From the NCBI GenBank assembly GCA_020845755.1, contig JADLFE010000033.1, forward strand, positions 310,001-374,000: 64,000 nucleotides of DNA. Direction: 5' to 3'. The translations under genes were made by a program, and so were the position numbers. The notes under the pieces were generated by a model. It was not told the origin of the DNA, ran no database searches, and saw nothing but the letters and a program-made list of their open reading frames with translations. Of this stretch, positions 18,968 to 26,681 are shown piece by piece. The DNA is from Phycisphaerales bacterium. Its GTDB lineage: Bacteria > Planctomycetota > Phycisphaerae > Phycisphaerales > UBA1924. Each line of letters opens with the position of its first letter. Within the stretch, counting starts at the first letter, position 1.

Positions 18968-19402
18968 CTACCCCAGCGAATCAGCGATCTCGCAGAGGCG
19001 TCGGTAGTACTCGGCGACGGGCAGATTGAGCAGCGCGGCGCCGAAGGCCTCGCAGTCTTCGGGCTCGGCGATATCGCCGTAGTTGATCGGCGGCACGTGA
19101 TACGCCATCACGAGCGGGAGGGTCTCGGGGCGCGACTGCAGCGAGGGATGGACGAAGAGCGTGAAGCCGTCGCGCGGGTGTTCGCCGATCTGTTCGGCGT
19201 GGGCAAACTCGCCGGGTTGAAGGCCCAGCGCATCGAAGCGGATGGTGACGGGGTAGCGGACGACCTCGGGGTCGGCGAGGAGGCGGGTCATGACGTCGGC
19301 GGCGATCGTCGGGCCGTGCTTGGCGCGGGCGATACGGGCGCGTTCGAGGACGTGATCGCGGAGGGCGCGCTTGCCGTCGTGCTGGCTGGGAACGTCGGGC
19401 AT
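18968..19402 (-). CDS. Conserved hypothetical protein, 144 aa
   Basis: The start MPDVPSQHDGKRALRDHV at 19402 is supported by TACCCT 5 nt upstream. The protein is soluble, mixed alpha/beta, with no signal peptide or membrane span. Visible segments are a helical start (residues 10-40), a strand-rich middle (VVRYPVTIRFDALGLQPGEF, later RDGFTLFVHPSL) and a C-terminal helix (FGAALLNLPVAEYYRRLCEI). No family is recognised. It is divergent from the PfkB gene with only 57 nt between starts, so the two may share a control region. Confidence 0.65.
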   Translation of the reverse strand: MPDVPSQHDGKRALRDHVLERARIARAKHGPTIAADVMTRLLADPEVVRYPVTIRFDALGLQPGEFAHAEQIGEHPRDGFTLFVHPSLQSRPETLPLVMAYHVPPINYGDIAEPEDCEAFGAALLNLPVAEYYRRLCEIADSLG

Positions 19403-19407
19403 GCGGA

Positions 19408-19413
19408 AGGGTA
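19408..19413 (-). promoter_or_regulatory. -10-like TACCCT 5 nt before the 144-aa gene
   Basis: TACCCT on the minus strand ends 5 nt before ATG 19402, back to back with the TACACT of pfkB. Confidence 0.4.
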
Positions 19414-19446
19414 GAAGCAGCGAGCGACAGGGATGGTCGTGCGCTC

Positions 19447-19452
19447 TACACT
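19447..19452 (+). promoter_or_regulatory. -10-like TACACT 7 nt before pfkB
   Basis: TACACT ends 7 nt before ATG 19460, with no ribosome-binding site. Confidence 0.5.
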
Positions 19453-19459
19453 CGCGGCC

Positions 19460-20383
19460 ATGAGTCTCGTTGTCACCGGAACCGTCGGCATTGACACCAT
19501 CGTCACCCCCAAGGCCCACGCGGAGGGCGTGCTGGGCGGGTCGTGCGCGTATTTCGCCGCTGCGGCATCGTTCTTCGGGCCGGTCCGCATGGTGGCGGCG
19601 GTGGGCGAAGACTTCCCGGAGGCGCACCGCAAGACGCTGCTCTCGTTCAAGGGCATCGACTCAGCGGGGCTCGAGACGCGGCGCGGGGCCAAGACGTTCT
19701 CGTGGGGCGGGAAGTACCTGCCCGGCATGAACAGCCGCGAATCGATGTTCACGGAACTGGGCGTGGTGGGCGAGAAGCCGCCCGAGGTCCCCGCGGCGTA
19801 TCGCGACTCGAAGTTTGTGTTCCTGGCGAACATGCCGCCGGCGGTGCAGGGCGCGATGCTGGATCAGTTCCCGTCGCGGGCGCTCTCGGTGGCGGACACG
19901 ATGGACCTGTGGATCGCGAGCGCGAACACGGACCTGCGGGCGCTCCTGCGCCGGGTCGACGGGCTGGTCCTGAATTATGACGAGGCGGAGCAACTGACCG
20001 AGAAGGCCAACGTCGTCTCGGCGGCACGCCACATTCTCGACATGGGCCCGCGCTTCGTCGTGGTGAAGAAGGGCGAGCACGGATGCATCCTTGTGCACCG
20101 CGACGGGATCGCGGCCCTCCCCGCGTATCCGTCGGAGACGGTGATCGATCCGACCGGCGCCGGCGACACCTTCGCAGGCGGGATGATGGGCTCGATCGCG
20201 GCGACCGGCGCGGGTGCCAAGGACGCCGGGTCGTTTGATTCCGTGCGCCGGGCGCTGGGGTACGGCACCGTGATCGCGAGTTTCACGATCGAGAGCTTCA
20301 GCCTGGGACGCCTGCAGCAGTTGACTCGGGCGGATGTTGATCGTCGCTACGCGGAGTTCTCGTCGATGACGAGGATCGGGTAA
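19460..20383 (+). CDS. PfkB-family carbohydrate kinase
   Basis: The 307-residue ribokinase-fold kinase starts MSLVVTGTVGIDTIVTP, with the N-terminal PfkB signature around GGSCAYFAAAASFFG (about 30-44) and the C-terminal signature DPTGAGDTFAGG (about 234-245), whose GAGD forms the anion hole with the catalytic Asp. It transfers a phosphate from ATP to a sugar or nucleoside; the substrate is not fixed, and adenosine- or sugar-kinase activity are both possible. The start is supported by TACACT at 7 nt. An in-frame GTG 27 nt upstream is less likely. Confidence 0.88.
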   Translation: MSLVVTGTVGIDTIVTPKAHAEGVLGGSCAYFAAAASFFGPVRMVAAVGEDFPEAHRKTLLSFKGIDSAGLETRRGAKTFSWGGKYLPGMNSRESMFTELGVVGEKPPEVPAAYRDSKFVFLANMPPAVQGAMLDQFPSRALSVADTMDLWIASANTDLRALLRRVDGLVLNYDEAEQLTEKANVVSAARHILDMGPRFVVVKKGEHGCILVHRDGIAALPAYPSETVIDPTGAGDTFAGGMMGSIAATGAGAKDAGSFDSVRRALGYGTVIASFTIESFSLGRLQQLTRADVDRRYAEFSSMTRIG

Positions 20384-20537
20384 GGACAGCGACACAGCGA
20401 GGCGGCGACACAGCGAGGCAGGGGAAGAGAAGACACCGACCGCGAAGCGCCGTCGGTGGCACGCGCGTAAAGGAACGAAGACCCGCTTGCTGGCACTTCC
20501 GGTTTACGGAGAGAAGTGCCTATATGGCGAGGTTGCG
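20384..20537. other. Convergent intergenic gap with hairpins
   Basis: The gap holds two near-direct copies of CGACACAGCGAGGC (around 20390-20420), a stem CACCGAC/GTCGGTG (around 20435-20460) and a stem GGCACTT/AAGTGCC (around 20493-20521). These are possible terminators for pfkB and for the opposing lipoprotein gene. Confidence 0.4.
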
Positions 20538-21095
20538 TTATGAACCGGACGCGCCACTCGATGCGGATTGCTGACGCTTGATCTCCTCTTCAATCACCTT
20601 CTTGCTCGCCTCGTAATCTTCGGCGGATATGTTGCCGGTCTTCTTGAGATTCTCGAGGTTCGCAAGGCGCTGCTGCGGAGTAAGGGGCGAGAAGCTTGCT
20701 GGCGCGGCTGCTTCGCCGGGCCTGAGAGCTATGAGTGTGACGGCGATAGCCTCGGGTTCCAGCCTCCAAGCCGCTCCGGTCGCCGCGTCGACCGCTCCAC
20801 CGATGATCCCACCAAAGATGATGTTGCCGGCGACGGCGCCAGCCAGCACGCTGGAGATCTGGACCTGCTGTGTTTGGTAACCGTCCTTGGTAACCGCGAG
20901 CACCTGGTCCTTGTTCCGCTTCATGGTGATCTTGCACGGCGTCGTAAAGGTTCCGCCGTCCGCGGTGCGAACCGTCGCACCGGGCGGGTCGCTGCTGACA
21001 CTTATATCTTGCGACGATCCATGCACAATGGAGGCGCACCCAGAAAGAAGCGACGCGAACGAGACAACAAGCCCGCACAGCAGAGTCAGTCGCAT
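20538..21095 (-). CDS. Lipoprotein with PEGA-like domain and SHOCT-like tail
   Basis: MRLTLLCGLVVSFASLLSGC is a lipoprotein signal peptide with the lipidated Cys at residue 20. A PEGA-like beta domain follows (about 30-80: ISVSSDPPGATVRT, TTPCKITMKR, AVTKDGYQ), then a Gly/Ala-rich hydrophobic segment (GAVAGNIIFGGIIGGAVDAATG) and a C-terminal helix pair resembling SHOCT (QQRLANLENLKKTGNISAED, then YEASKKVIEEEI). GGAGG lies 7 nt before ATG 21095. It is an envelope protein of unknown role; the PEGA part suggests binding to the cell surface. Confidence 0.8.
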   Translation of the reverse strand: MRLTLLCGLVVSFASLLSGCASIVHGSSQDISVSSDPPGATVRTADGGTFTTPCKITMKRNKDQVLAVTKDGYQTQQVQISSVLAGAVAGNIIFGGIIGGAVDAATGAAWRLEPEAIAVTLIALRPGEAAAPASFSPLTPQQRLANLENLKKTGNISAEDYEASKKVIEEEIKRQQSASSGASGS

Positions 21096-21201
21096 AAGAG
21101 CCTCCACGAGAGTGATAGTGAACAAATGAGTCAACCGGCGATCATGCTATCTGTGGCATCCGGTACATGCAATCTGCAAACATCAGGTAAACTACTCAAA
21201 C

Positions 21202-21220
21202 ACCACCCTGAATGGGTGGT
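21202..21220 (-). terminator. Possible terminator after the SpoU gene
   Basis: ACCACCC-TGAAT-GGGTGGT, a 7-bp stem. On the minus strand it is followed by GTTTGAGTAGTTT. It lies 80 nt past the SpoU-methyltransferase stop codon. Confidence 0.45.
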
Positions 21221-21300
21221 ACTGTGCATACCCAAGGGAAAACCATTGCCCAAGACGTCGACACCGGCGGGGACCGCCGGGCCACCCAAGAGCACACCAA

Positions 21301-22131
21301 TTACACCAGCGCATGTAGCGCGATCGCGCCGGCGATGACGACATTGAGGGAGTCGACTCCTTCATTCATCGCGATGCGGGCACGGTGCGTGCATCGCGAC
21401 ATGGCGTCGTCGGAAAGGCCGCGGCCTTCGGTTCCCAGCACGATCGCGGGGCGCGCCGGGCGGCCGGGGTCTCGCGACAGTTCGGTAAGGTCGAGCGAGC
21501 CCGACGGCGTCATCGCGATGGTCGCAAACCCAGCGGCGTTGATCGCGTCGAGCGCGCCTGGCCAATCGCTCGCGACGGTGTACGGCACGCGGAGCGCGTG
21601 TCCGATCGAGACGCGGAGCGACTTGCGGTACAGCGGGTCGCAGGAGCGCGGGCTGAGGATGACGACGGGGCGCGGTCCGCCGAGGGCGGCGGCGGCGCGG
21701 AACAGGCCGCCCATGTTGTCGTGATTGGTGAGGTCCTCGAGAACCAGGGCGCTGGTGGCGTCGCGGAGGATGTCGGAGAGGGTGGGGAGGGGCCAGCGCC
21801 GTCCGAGGGCGAGCACGCCGCGGTGCAGGTGGATGCCGACGATGGCGTCCATCACGGACTGCGAGGCGAGGTAGACGGGTGCGCCCGGGGGAAGGTGGCG
21901 GGCGAGCAATTCGCCCATAGTTTCCAGGCGCGTGGGCAGGAGGAGGACGGACTCGGCCGGGCGGGCGGCGCGGAGCATGGTTTCAACGACCAGTTCGCCC
22001 TCGGCCATGTAGCGCGGGCCGGCGGGAGAGAACTCGCCCGCCAATTGGGCATCGCGAATGTTCAGGAAGTCGGCCACGCGGGGGTCGTCGGCGCGATCGA
22101 TCGGGATCAAATTGAGCGGGCGGGGCGTCAC
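21301..22131 (-). CDS. SpoU/TrmH-family RNA 2'-O-methyltransferase
   Basis: SPOUT-fold enzyme that methylates a ribose 2'-OH of tRNA or rRNA using S-adenosylmethionine. The family motifs are all present: motif 1 NHDNMGGLFRAAAA, motif 2 IVLGTEGRGLSDD and motif 3 IAMNEGVDSLNVVIAGAIAL. About 276 residues from GTG 22131, with an N-terminal substrate-binding extension (about 1-110). The start is uncertain: no ATG precedes residue 40, and GTG at 22149 and TTG at 22170 are in frame. It is divergent from uppP, whose start lies within 60 nt. Confidence 0.85.
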   Translation of the reverse strand: MTPRPLNLIPIDRADDPRVADFLNIRDAQLAGEFSPAGPRYMAEGELVVETMLRAARPAESVLLLPTRLETMGELLARHLPPGAPVYLASQSVMDAIVGIHLHRGVLALGRRWPLPTLSDILRDATSALVLEDLTNHDNMGGLFRAAAALGGPRPVVILSPRSCDPLYRKSLRVSIGHALRVPYTVASDWPGALDAINAAGFATIAMTPSGSLDLTELSRDPGRPARPAIVLGTEGRGLSDDAMSRCTHRARIAMNEGVDSLNVVIAGAIALHALV

Positions 22132-22184
22132 GACCGATCGTAGAGTCACGCCCGCGCATAACGCGGCCAAGGAAGGGACTCCGC

Positions 22185-23114
22185 TTGGAATGGTGGCACG
22201 CGATCGTTCTTGGGCTGGTGGAGGGGATCACCGAGTACCTCCCGATCAGTTCGACCGGGCATCTCATCATCACCTCGTCGCTGCTCGGGCTCGACGGGCC
22301 CGCGACCAAGCAGGCCGTGGACGACTTCAACATCGTGATCCAGGGCGGCGCGATCCTGGCGGTGCTCGGGCTGTACCGGGCGCGGGTGATGCAGATGATC
22401 CGCGGGCTCTTTGGGCATGACCCCGCGGGGCTTCGGCTGTTTGTCAACCTCGTCGTGGCGTTCCTGCCGGCGGCGGTGGTCGGATTTCTGCTTCACGACA
22501 TGATCGAACGCTACCTGTTCTTTCCCGTGCCCGTGCTGCTCGCGCTGGCGGTCGGCGGCGTGTACATGATGGCGCTTGAGCAGTGGCGACGTGGGCGGTT
22601 CGGCATACCGTCGCACGGCAATCGGCGCGGCGTGGAAGACGTCACGATCAAGCAGGCCTTCGGCATCGGTTGCCTGCAGTGCGTCGCGATGTGGCCGGGC
22701 ACCAGCCGATCGATGATGACCATCACGGGCGGGTACCTCGCGGGCCTGGCGCCCGCGGCGGCGGCGGAGTTTAGTTTCTTGCTGGGGCTGCCGACGCTGG
22801 GGGCGGCGTCGCTGTACAGCCTGCTGAAGAACATCAAGCACGCGCACGATACCGGCGGGCCCAACCTGTTCCAGAGCCTGGGCTGGGGCGCGTGTGCGCT
22901 GGGCGTGTGGTTCGCAGCGGTGTCGGCGGGGCTGGCCGTCAAGTGGCTCGTGGGGTTCCTCAACAAGCGCGGGCTCTCGGCGTTCGGCTGGTATCGCCTG
23001 GCGCTGTGCGCGGTGATGGGGCTCTTGCTCTGGCGCGGCGTGGTGCAGATCGCGCCGGAAGACAAGGCGGCCAAGCCCGCGGTCCCGGTGAAGATCGAAA
23101 CCGGCGGAAAGTAA
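22185..23114 (+). CDS. uppP: Undecaprenyl-diphosphatase UppP (BacA)
   Basis: Integral membrane enzyme that dephosphorylates undecaprenyl pyrophosphate to recycle the lipid carrier for peptidoglycan and glycan synthesis; known for bacitracin resistance. The 309-residue product has the two catalytic signatures EGITEYLPISSTGHL near residue 13 and PGTSRS near 180, with about eight hydrophobic segments. The start is TTG at 22185, preceded by GGAAGGG at about 8 nt; no ATG fits. It is followed by serA after 51 nt on the same strand. Confidence 0.95.
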   Translation: MEWWHAIVLGLVEGITEYLPISSTGHLIITSSLLGLDGPATKQAVDDFNIVIQGGAILAVLGLYRARVMQMIRGLFGHDPAGLRLFVNLVVAFLPAAVVGFLLHDMIERYLFFPVPVLLALAVGGVYMMALEQWRRGRFGIPSHGNRRGVEDVTIKQAFGIGCLQCVAMWPGTSRSMMTITGGYLAGLAPAAAAEFSFLLGLPTLGAASLYSLLKNIKHAHDTGGPNLFQSLGWGACALGVWFAAVSAGLAVKWLVGFLNKRGLSAFGWYRLALCAVMGLLLWRGVVQIAPEDKAAKPAVPVKIETGGK

Positions 23115-23165
23115 GTCAAGGCCGTTCACCCGGCTCAATCGCCATTCAGAGTCTCGGAGTCTGCC

Positions 23166-24410
23166 ATGAAGACGTCGTATCCGAAAGAGAAGATCACCGC
23201 GGTGCTGCTCGAGGGGATCCACCCGCACGGGGCCGCGATGCTCGAGCGCGAGGGCTTCAAGGTGCGCACGTTTGCCAAGGCCCTCGAGGGAGCGGCCCTG
23301 GAAAAGGCGCTGGCGGATGCGCACCTGGTCGGCCTGCGCTCAAAGACCACGCTGACGCCGGACGCGCTCGCCAACGCCCCGCGCCTTCTGGCGGCCGGCT
23401 GCTTCTGCATCGGCACCAACCAGGTCGATCTCTCGTTCGCCGCGTCGCGCGGCATTCCCGTCTTCAACTCGCCGTTCTCCAACACGCGCTCGGTGGCGGA
23501 ACTGACGATCGCCGAGACGGTCGCGCTGCACCGGCGCCTGGCCGACAAGACGCGCGAGATGCACGCGGGGATGTGGGACAAGTCGGCCGAGGGGGCCCAC
23601 GAGGTCCGCGGGCGGACCATCGGCATCGTGGGCTACGGGCACATCGGCACGCAGGTCTCGATCCTCGCCGAGGCGATGGGCATGCGCGTGGTCTACTTCG
23701 ACATCGTTCCCAAGCTCCCGCTGGGCAACGCGCGGGCGTGCAAGTCGCTCAATGAACTGCTGGAATCGTGCGACGTGCTGACGCTGCACGTGCCGGCCAC
23801 GAGCCGCACCAAGAACATGATCGGCAAGGCCGAGCTGGCGCGGATGAAGCAAGGCTCGTATGTCATCAACAACGCGCGCGGGAGCGTGGTGGATCTTGGC
23901 GCGCTGGCGGCGGCCCTCAGGAGCGGCAAAGTCGCGGGCGCGGCGCTGGACGTCTTCCCCGAGGAGCCGGCGGGCAAGGGCGAGTCGTTCGAGAGCCCGG
24001 TGCGCGGCCTGTCGAACGTGATCCTGACGCCGCACATCGGCGGGAGCACCGAGCAGGCGCAGGAGAGCATCGCGGACGACGTGTGCACGAAGCTGGTGCG
24101 GTTCGTCAACGTGGGAACGACGACGGGGGCGGTCAACGTGCCGCAGGTCGAATTGCCCGAGCAGCACGCGGGCGACGCCAAGTCGGCGCGGCACCATCGC
24201 ATCCTGCACTTTCACAAGAACGTGCCGGGCGTCTTGAGCGCGATCCACTCGACGATCGCGGACCTGGGCGTGAACATCACGGCCGAATACCTGCAGACCG
24301 ACCGCGAGTACGGCTATGTCGTGCTGGACATGGACCCGGGGAACGCGGCGGAGATCGTCAAGCGCCTGCGCACGCGCCCGGAGACGATCCGGGCGAGGGT
24401 GTTGTACTAA
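23166..24410 (+). CDS. serA: D-3-phosphoglycerate dehydrogenase, ACT-domain type
   Basis: First step of serine biosynthesis: oxidises 3-phosphoglycerate with NAD+. At 414 residues it matches the E. coli-type SerA, not the longer form. The NAD-binding GYGHIGTQ motif is near 155-162, the catalytic Arg is in NARGSVVD, and the acid-base His is in LTPHIGGST. The C-terminal ACT domain (about 340-414; HFHKNVPGVLSAIHSTIADL) predicts feedback control by serine. The start is ATG 23166. Confidence 0.95.
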   Translation: MKTSYPKEKITAVLLEGIHPHGAAMLEREGFKVRTFAKALEGAALEKALADAHLVGLRSKTTLTPDALANAPRLLAAGCFCIGTNQVDLSFAASRGIPVFNSPFSNTRSVAELTIAETVALHRRLADKTREMHAGMWDKSAEGAHEVRGRTIGIVGYGHIGTQVSILAEAMGMRVVYFDIVPKLPLGNARACKSLNELLESCDVLTLHVPATSRTKNMIGKAELARMKQGSYVINNARGSVVDLGALAAALRSGKVAGAALDVFPEEPAGKGESFESPVRGLSNVILTPHIGGSTEQAQESIADDVCTKLVRFVNVGTTTGAVNVPQVELPEQHAGDAKSARHHRILHFHKNVPGVLSAIHSTIADLGVNITAEYLQTDREYGYVVLDMDPGNAAEIVKRLRTRPETIRARVLY

Positions 24411-24418
24411 AGTACGGG

Positions 24419-24542
24419 GCACATGTACACATAGCACATCGCGCATGGCACATCAATGCCGCGTGCATTCAGCCGCGACCTGATGTGCCGACGCGCGGCG
24501 CGCCCGCGATCTGGTGTGCTATGTAACCATGTCAACATGTGC
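24419..24542. repeat. 124-nt nested inverted repeat
   Basis: Three concentric pairs of perfect arms: GCACATGT (24419-24426) with ACATGTGC (24535-24542); ACATAGCACA (24429-24438) with TGTGCTATGT (24515-24524); GGCACATCA (24447-24455) with TGATGTGCC (24481-24489). They lie in the serA/pmp3 convergent gap and form one long interrupted hairpin. Confidence 0.75.
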
Positions 24543-24577
24543 GACGTGGTCCTGTGCTCGGCGGCTTTGTCGCCACC

Positions 24578-24775
24578 CTACATCACCCCGCCCATGCGGG
24601 CGAAGAGGCGTTCGGCGCGCTTGTCTTCGTAGTAGTCGTGGGCGACGAGGATGGCGTGGACCATGCCGGGCACCCAGAAGCACAGGGTGAGGACGAGGTT
24701 GAGCAGGGCCTGGAACGGCTTGCCGCAGAACAGCACCGCGACGGGCGGGAGGAGAATGGCTAGGAGATACCGCAT
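24578..24775 (-). CDS. YqaE/Pmp3-family small membrane protein
   Basis: The 65-residue product starts MRYLLAILLPPVAVLFCGKP and has two transmembrane helices separated by a short loop (residues about 3-20 and 24-46), with the family pattern LPPxAVxxxGK and LLNLVLTLCFWVPGMVHA. YqaE/Pmp3 (UPF0057) proteins are stress-linked plasma-membrane peptides in many kingdoms. The C-terminus is charged (YYEDKRAERLFARMG), longer than in the shortest members. ATG 24775 is the family start. Upstream reading frames of the same phase are rejected. Confidence 0.85.
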   Translation of the reverse strand: MRYLLAILLPPVAVLFCGKPFQALLNLVLTLCFWVPGMVHAILVAHDYYEDKRAERLFARMGGVM

Positions 24776-24943
24776 CGGACAAAGCCCCCAGCCGGCGCTG
24801 GTGCGATCGGGCCGCGAGAGCGGCGAGCGCCGGCGCACGGTTGTTGGGAATCGGGGCGGCGTGGTTTCACTCGCCGAAACCCGCGTGCGGGTCGCTGGTA
24901 GACTCTCGCGGACGCGTCATCATGCGCGTTCCACATCGCCGTC

Positions 24944-25990
24944 ATGTCACGCGACCATCGCCAACCAGACCTCGAGACCGTGCCCCCGGAGACGCCGCCG
25001 GTGTCGTGCGGGTGCCCCCGCTGCGGCTACGACCTCTCCAGCGCCGTCGCCGCGTGGAACCACGTCCGATCACCATCTTGCCCCGTGCATGGCACATGCA
25101 GCGAGTGCGGGCTGGAGTTCCCGTGGGGAGACGCCCTCAACCCCGAACTGCTCGTGCCGCCATGGTCCTTTGAGCACGCGTGTTCGTGGCTTCCGCTCAA
25201 GTTCCTACGCACGATCATCGTGGCGCTCTGGCCTTTCAAACTCTGGAGCGACCTGCGGATGGCCCACCCGGTTCGCACGAGGCGGCTGCTCGTGCTAGTG
25301 GCGGTCGGCGTGCCGTTTGTTCATGTGCTGTTCATCAGCGCCCCGCTGGCGGCCTCGCTGCTCGATCACGCGGCTCGTGCGGCGTCGAACGCGGGATGGG
25401 CCGACGAGTTCGGGATCGTCATTCAGAATGCCTGGCCGTACAGCGACGAACTTGCCGGCGCTCTGCTTGGCTCGCGCGCCCCCGCGCGGGGTCTGCCGAC
25501 GGCTGTGCGTCCGTGGGCGGTTCTCGTGTGGCTGTGGTGGGTGCTCATGGCGCCGATGTTCCTGTTCTTGCCAACGACGCTGCGCCGTTGTCGCGTGCGC
25601 GGGGCGCACCTGCTCCGCGTCGGCGCGTATTCGTTAGTCTTCGGCGCCGGCGCGGTGTTGCTCCTGACGTGCGCGACACGCGGCATCACCAGCGGGCTCA
25701 GAGGCACGGAGTTGTGGAGGTCGCGTCTCGGCATGGGCCCTGATGCGATGTGGCTTCGCGAAATCGCGTGGGGCCTGTGGCGATGGTCGGTCTGGGGCTC
25801 GCCGATGCTGTGCGCCGGCACGTTGATTGGGTTCTGGGGCTTGGCGGCGTCGCGATATTTGAAACTCCCGCGCCCGTGGGCGATCGTGGGTGTCCTGGCG
25901 CTGGTTGCCGGTTTAACCGCGTTGCTGTTGTTCTCGCTTTGGCCGGGCGCGCTCGACCGGCTCATTCTCTATGCGGCAAGGGTGGCGTGA
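24944..25990 (+). CDS. Zinc-ribbon membrane protein 3 (hypothetical)
   Basis: The 348-residue product begins with a cytoplasmic segment carrying CGCPRCGYDL (about 22-31) and CSECGLEF (about 51-58), a CxxC-type zinc ribbon with an insertion between the pairs, followed by six or so hydrophobic segments (about 112-135, 200-220, 235-255, 280-305, 316-340). The plan is the same as in the two duplicated genes at 15061 and 15979, but the sequence has diverged. No ribosome site is evident. Function unknown. Confidence 0.75.
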   Translation: MSRDHRQPDLETVPPETPPVSCGCPRCGYDLSSAVAAWNHVRSPSCPVHGTCSECGLEFPWGDALNPELLVPPWSFEHACSWLPLKFLRTIIVALWPFKLWSDLRMAHPVRTRRLLVLVAVGVPFVHVLFISAPLAASLLDHAARAASNAGWADEFGIVIQNAWPYSDELAGALLGSRAPARGLPTAVRPWAVLVWLWWVLMAPMFLFLPTTLRRCRVRGAHLLRVGAYSLVFGAGAVLLLTCATRGITSGLRGTELWRSRLGMGPDAMWLREIAWGLWRWSVWGSPMLCAGTLIGFWGLAASRYLKLPRPWAIVGVLALVAGLTALLLFSLWPGALDRLILYAARVA

Positions 25991-26332
25991 GCCGCACCCG
26001 CGGGGCTCCCCCTGCCCCGGCGCGATGGGGGCCGCTAAGGCATGCTCCCACAGGCTTTAACCGGAGAATCCCTCGTTGACCCGGGGGGCGGAATGTGCGA
26101 TACTCCGGTCTGTCGCTCGCAGGTTCCCGTCTCGTGGGGGCCCGGGAGCGGGGTATTTCAAAGGCGGCGGGCGTGGTCAGGAGGCCCACCCGCAACGGGT
26201 GTTTCGGACGGATCCGATCGGAGGAAAGAAGCACGGCACGCGTTGTCACAATCGCGCGCTGCCGCGTTCCGCGTCGGCTTACGGAACCACAACCCATTCG
26301 CATCGCGCCCGCTCGTGGGCGCCGGGGCAGCC
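25991..26332. other. HU leader and promoter region
   Basis: The 342-bp gap contains a sigma-70-type promoter (26076-26104) and an implied 5' leader of about 220 nt before the HU start codon. The leader has no obvious riboswitch or terminator-like hairpin, although its frame is open in phase with HU. No ATG follows the predicted transcription start before 26333. Confidence 0.45.
26076..26104 (+). promoter_or_regulatory. Sigma-70-type promoter for HU
   Basis: TTGACC (26076-26081), a 17-bp spacer, GATACT (26099-26104). Five of six -35 positions and four of six -10 positions match consensus. Predicted start near 26111. Confidence 0.6.
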
Positions 26333-26665
26333 ATGGCGACCGTCACGAAGAAAGATCTGATCGACCGCATCACCACCCGCACCAAGCTCAAGCGACTGGA
26401 CGTGAAAAACGCCGTCCAGGAGATGCTTGAGCAGATCATCGTCGAACTGCAGCGGGGCAACCGCCTTGAGTTGCGCGACTTCGGCGTGTTCGAGGTCAAG
26501 CAGCGCAAGCCGCGCGTGGCCCAGAACCCCAAGACGCTCGAGCGGGTCGAGGTTCCGGCGCGGAAAACGGTGAAGTTTAAGGTCGGGCGTCTGATGCGCG
26601 AGGGGCTGGGTTCGGCCGCCCGCCAGAAGGCCCGCGCCGCCGCTGCCGCCAAGAACGAAGCCTGA
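26333..26665 (+). CDS. HU/IHF-family DNA-binding protein
   Basis: Nucleoid protein that bends DNA as a dimer. The 110-residue product MATVTKKDLIDRITTRTKLK has the helical dimer body (residues 1-45), the strand ELRDFGVFEVKQRK and the DNA-wrapping beta-arm with VAQNPKTLE and the intercalating Pro region, followed by KTVKFKVGRLMREGL. The last dozen residues are an Ala/Lys-rich tail (ARQKARAAAAAKNEA), longer than in E. coli HU. ATG 26333 fits the family length. The upstream frame is open but lies before the promoter start. Confidence 0.93.
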   Translation: MATVTKKDLIDRITTRTKLKRLDVKNAVQEMLEQIIVELQRGNRLELRDFGVFEVKQRKPRVAQNPKTLERVEVPARKTVKFKVGRLMREGLGSAARQKARAAAAAKNEA

Positions 26666-26681
26666 TCCGCACGCGCGCCGC

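Noticed and set aside
26042..26332. 97-residue N-terminal extension of HU
   Set aside because: The upstream ATGs lie before or within the predicted promoter; family length and a normal HU start at 26333 fit better.
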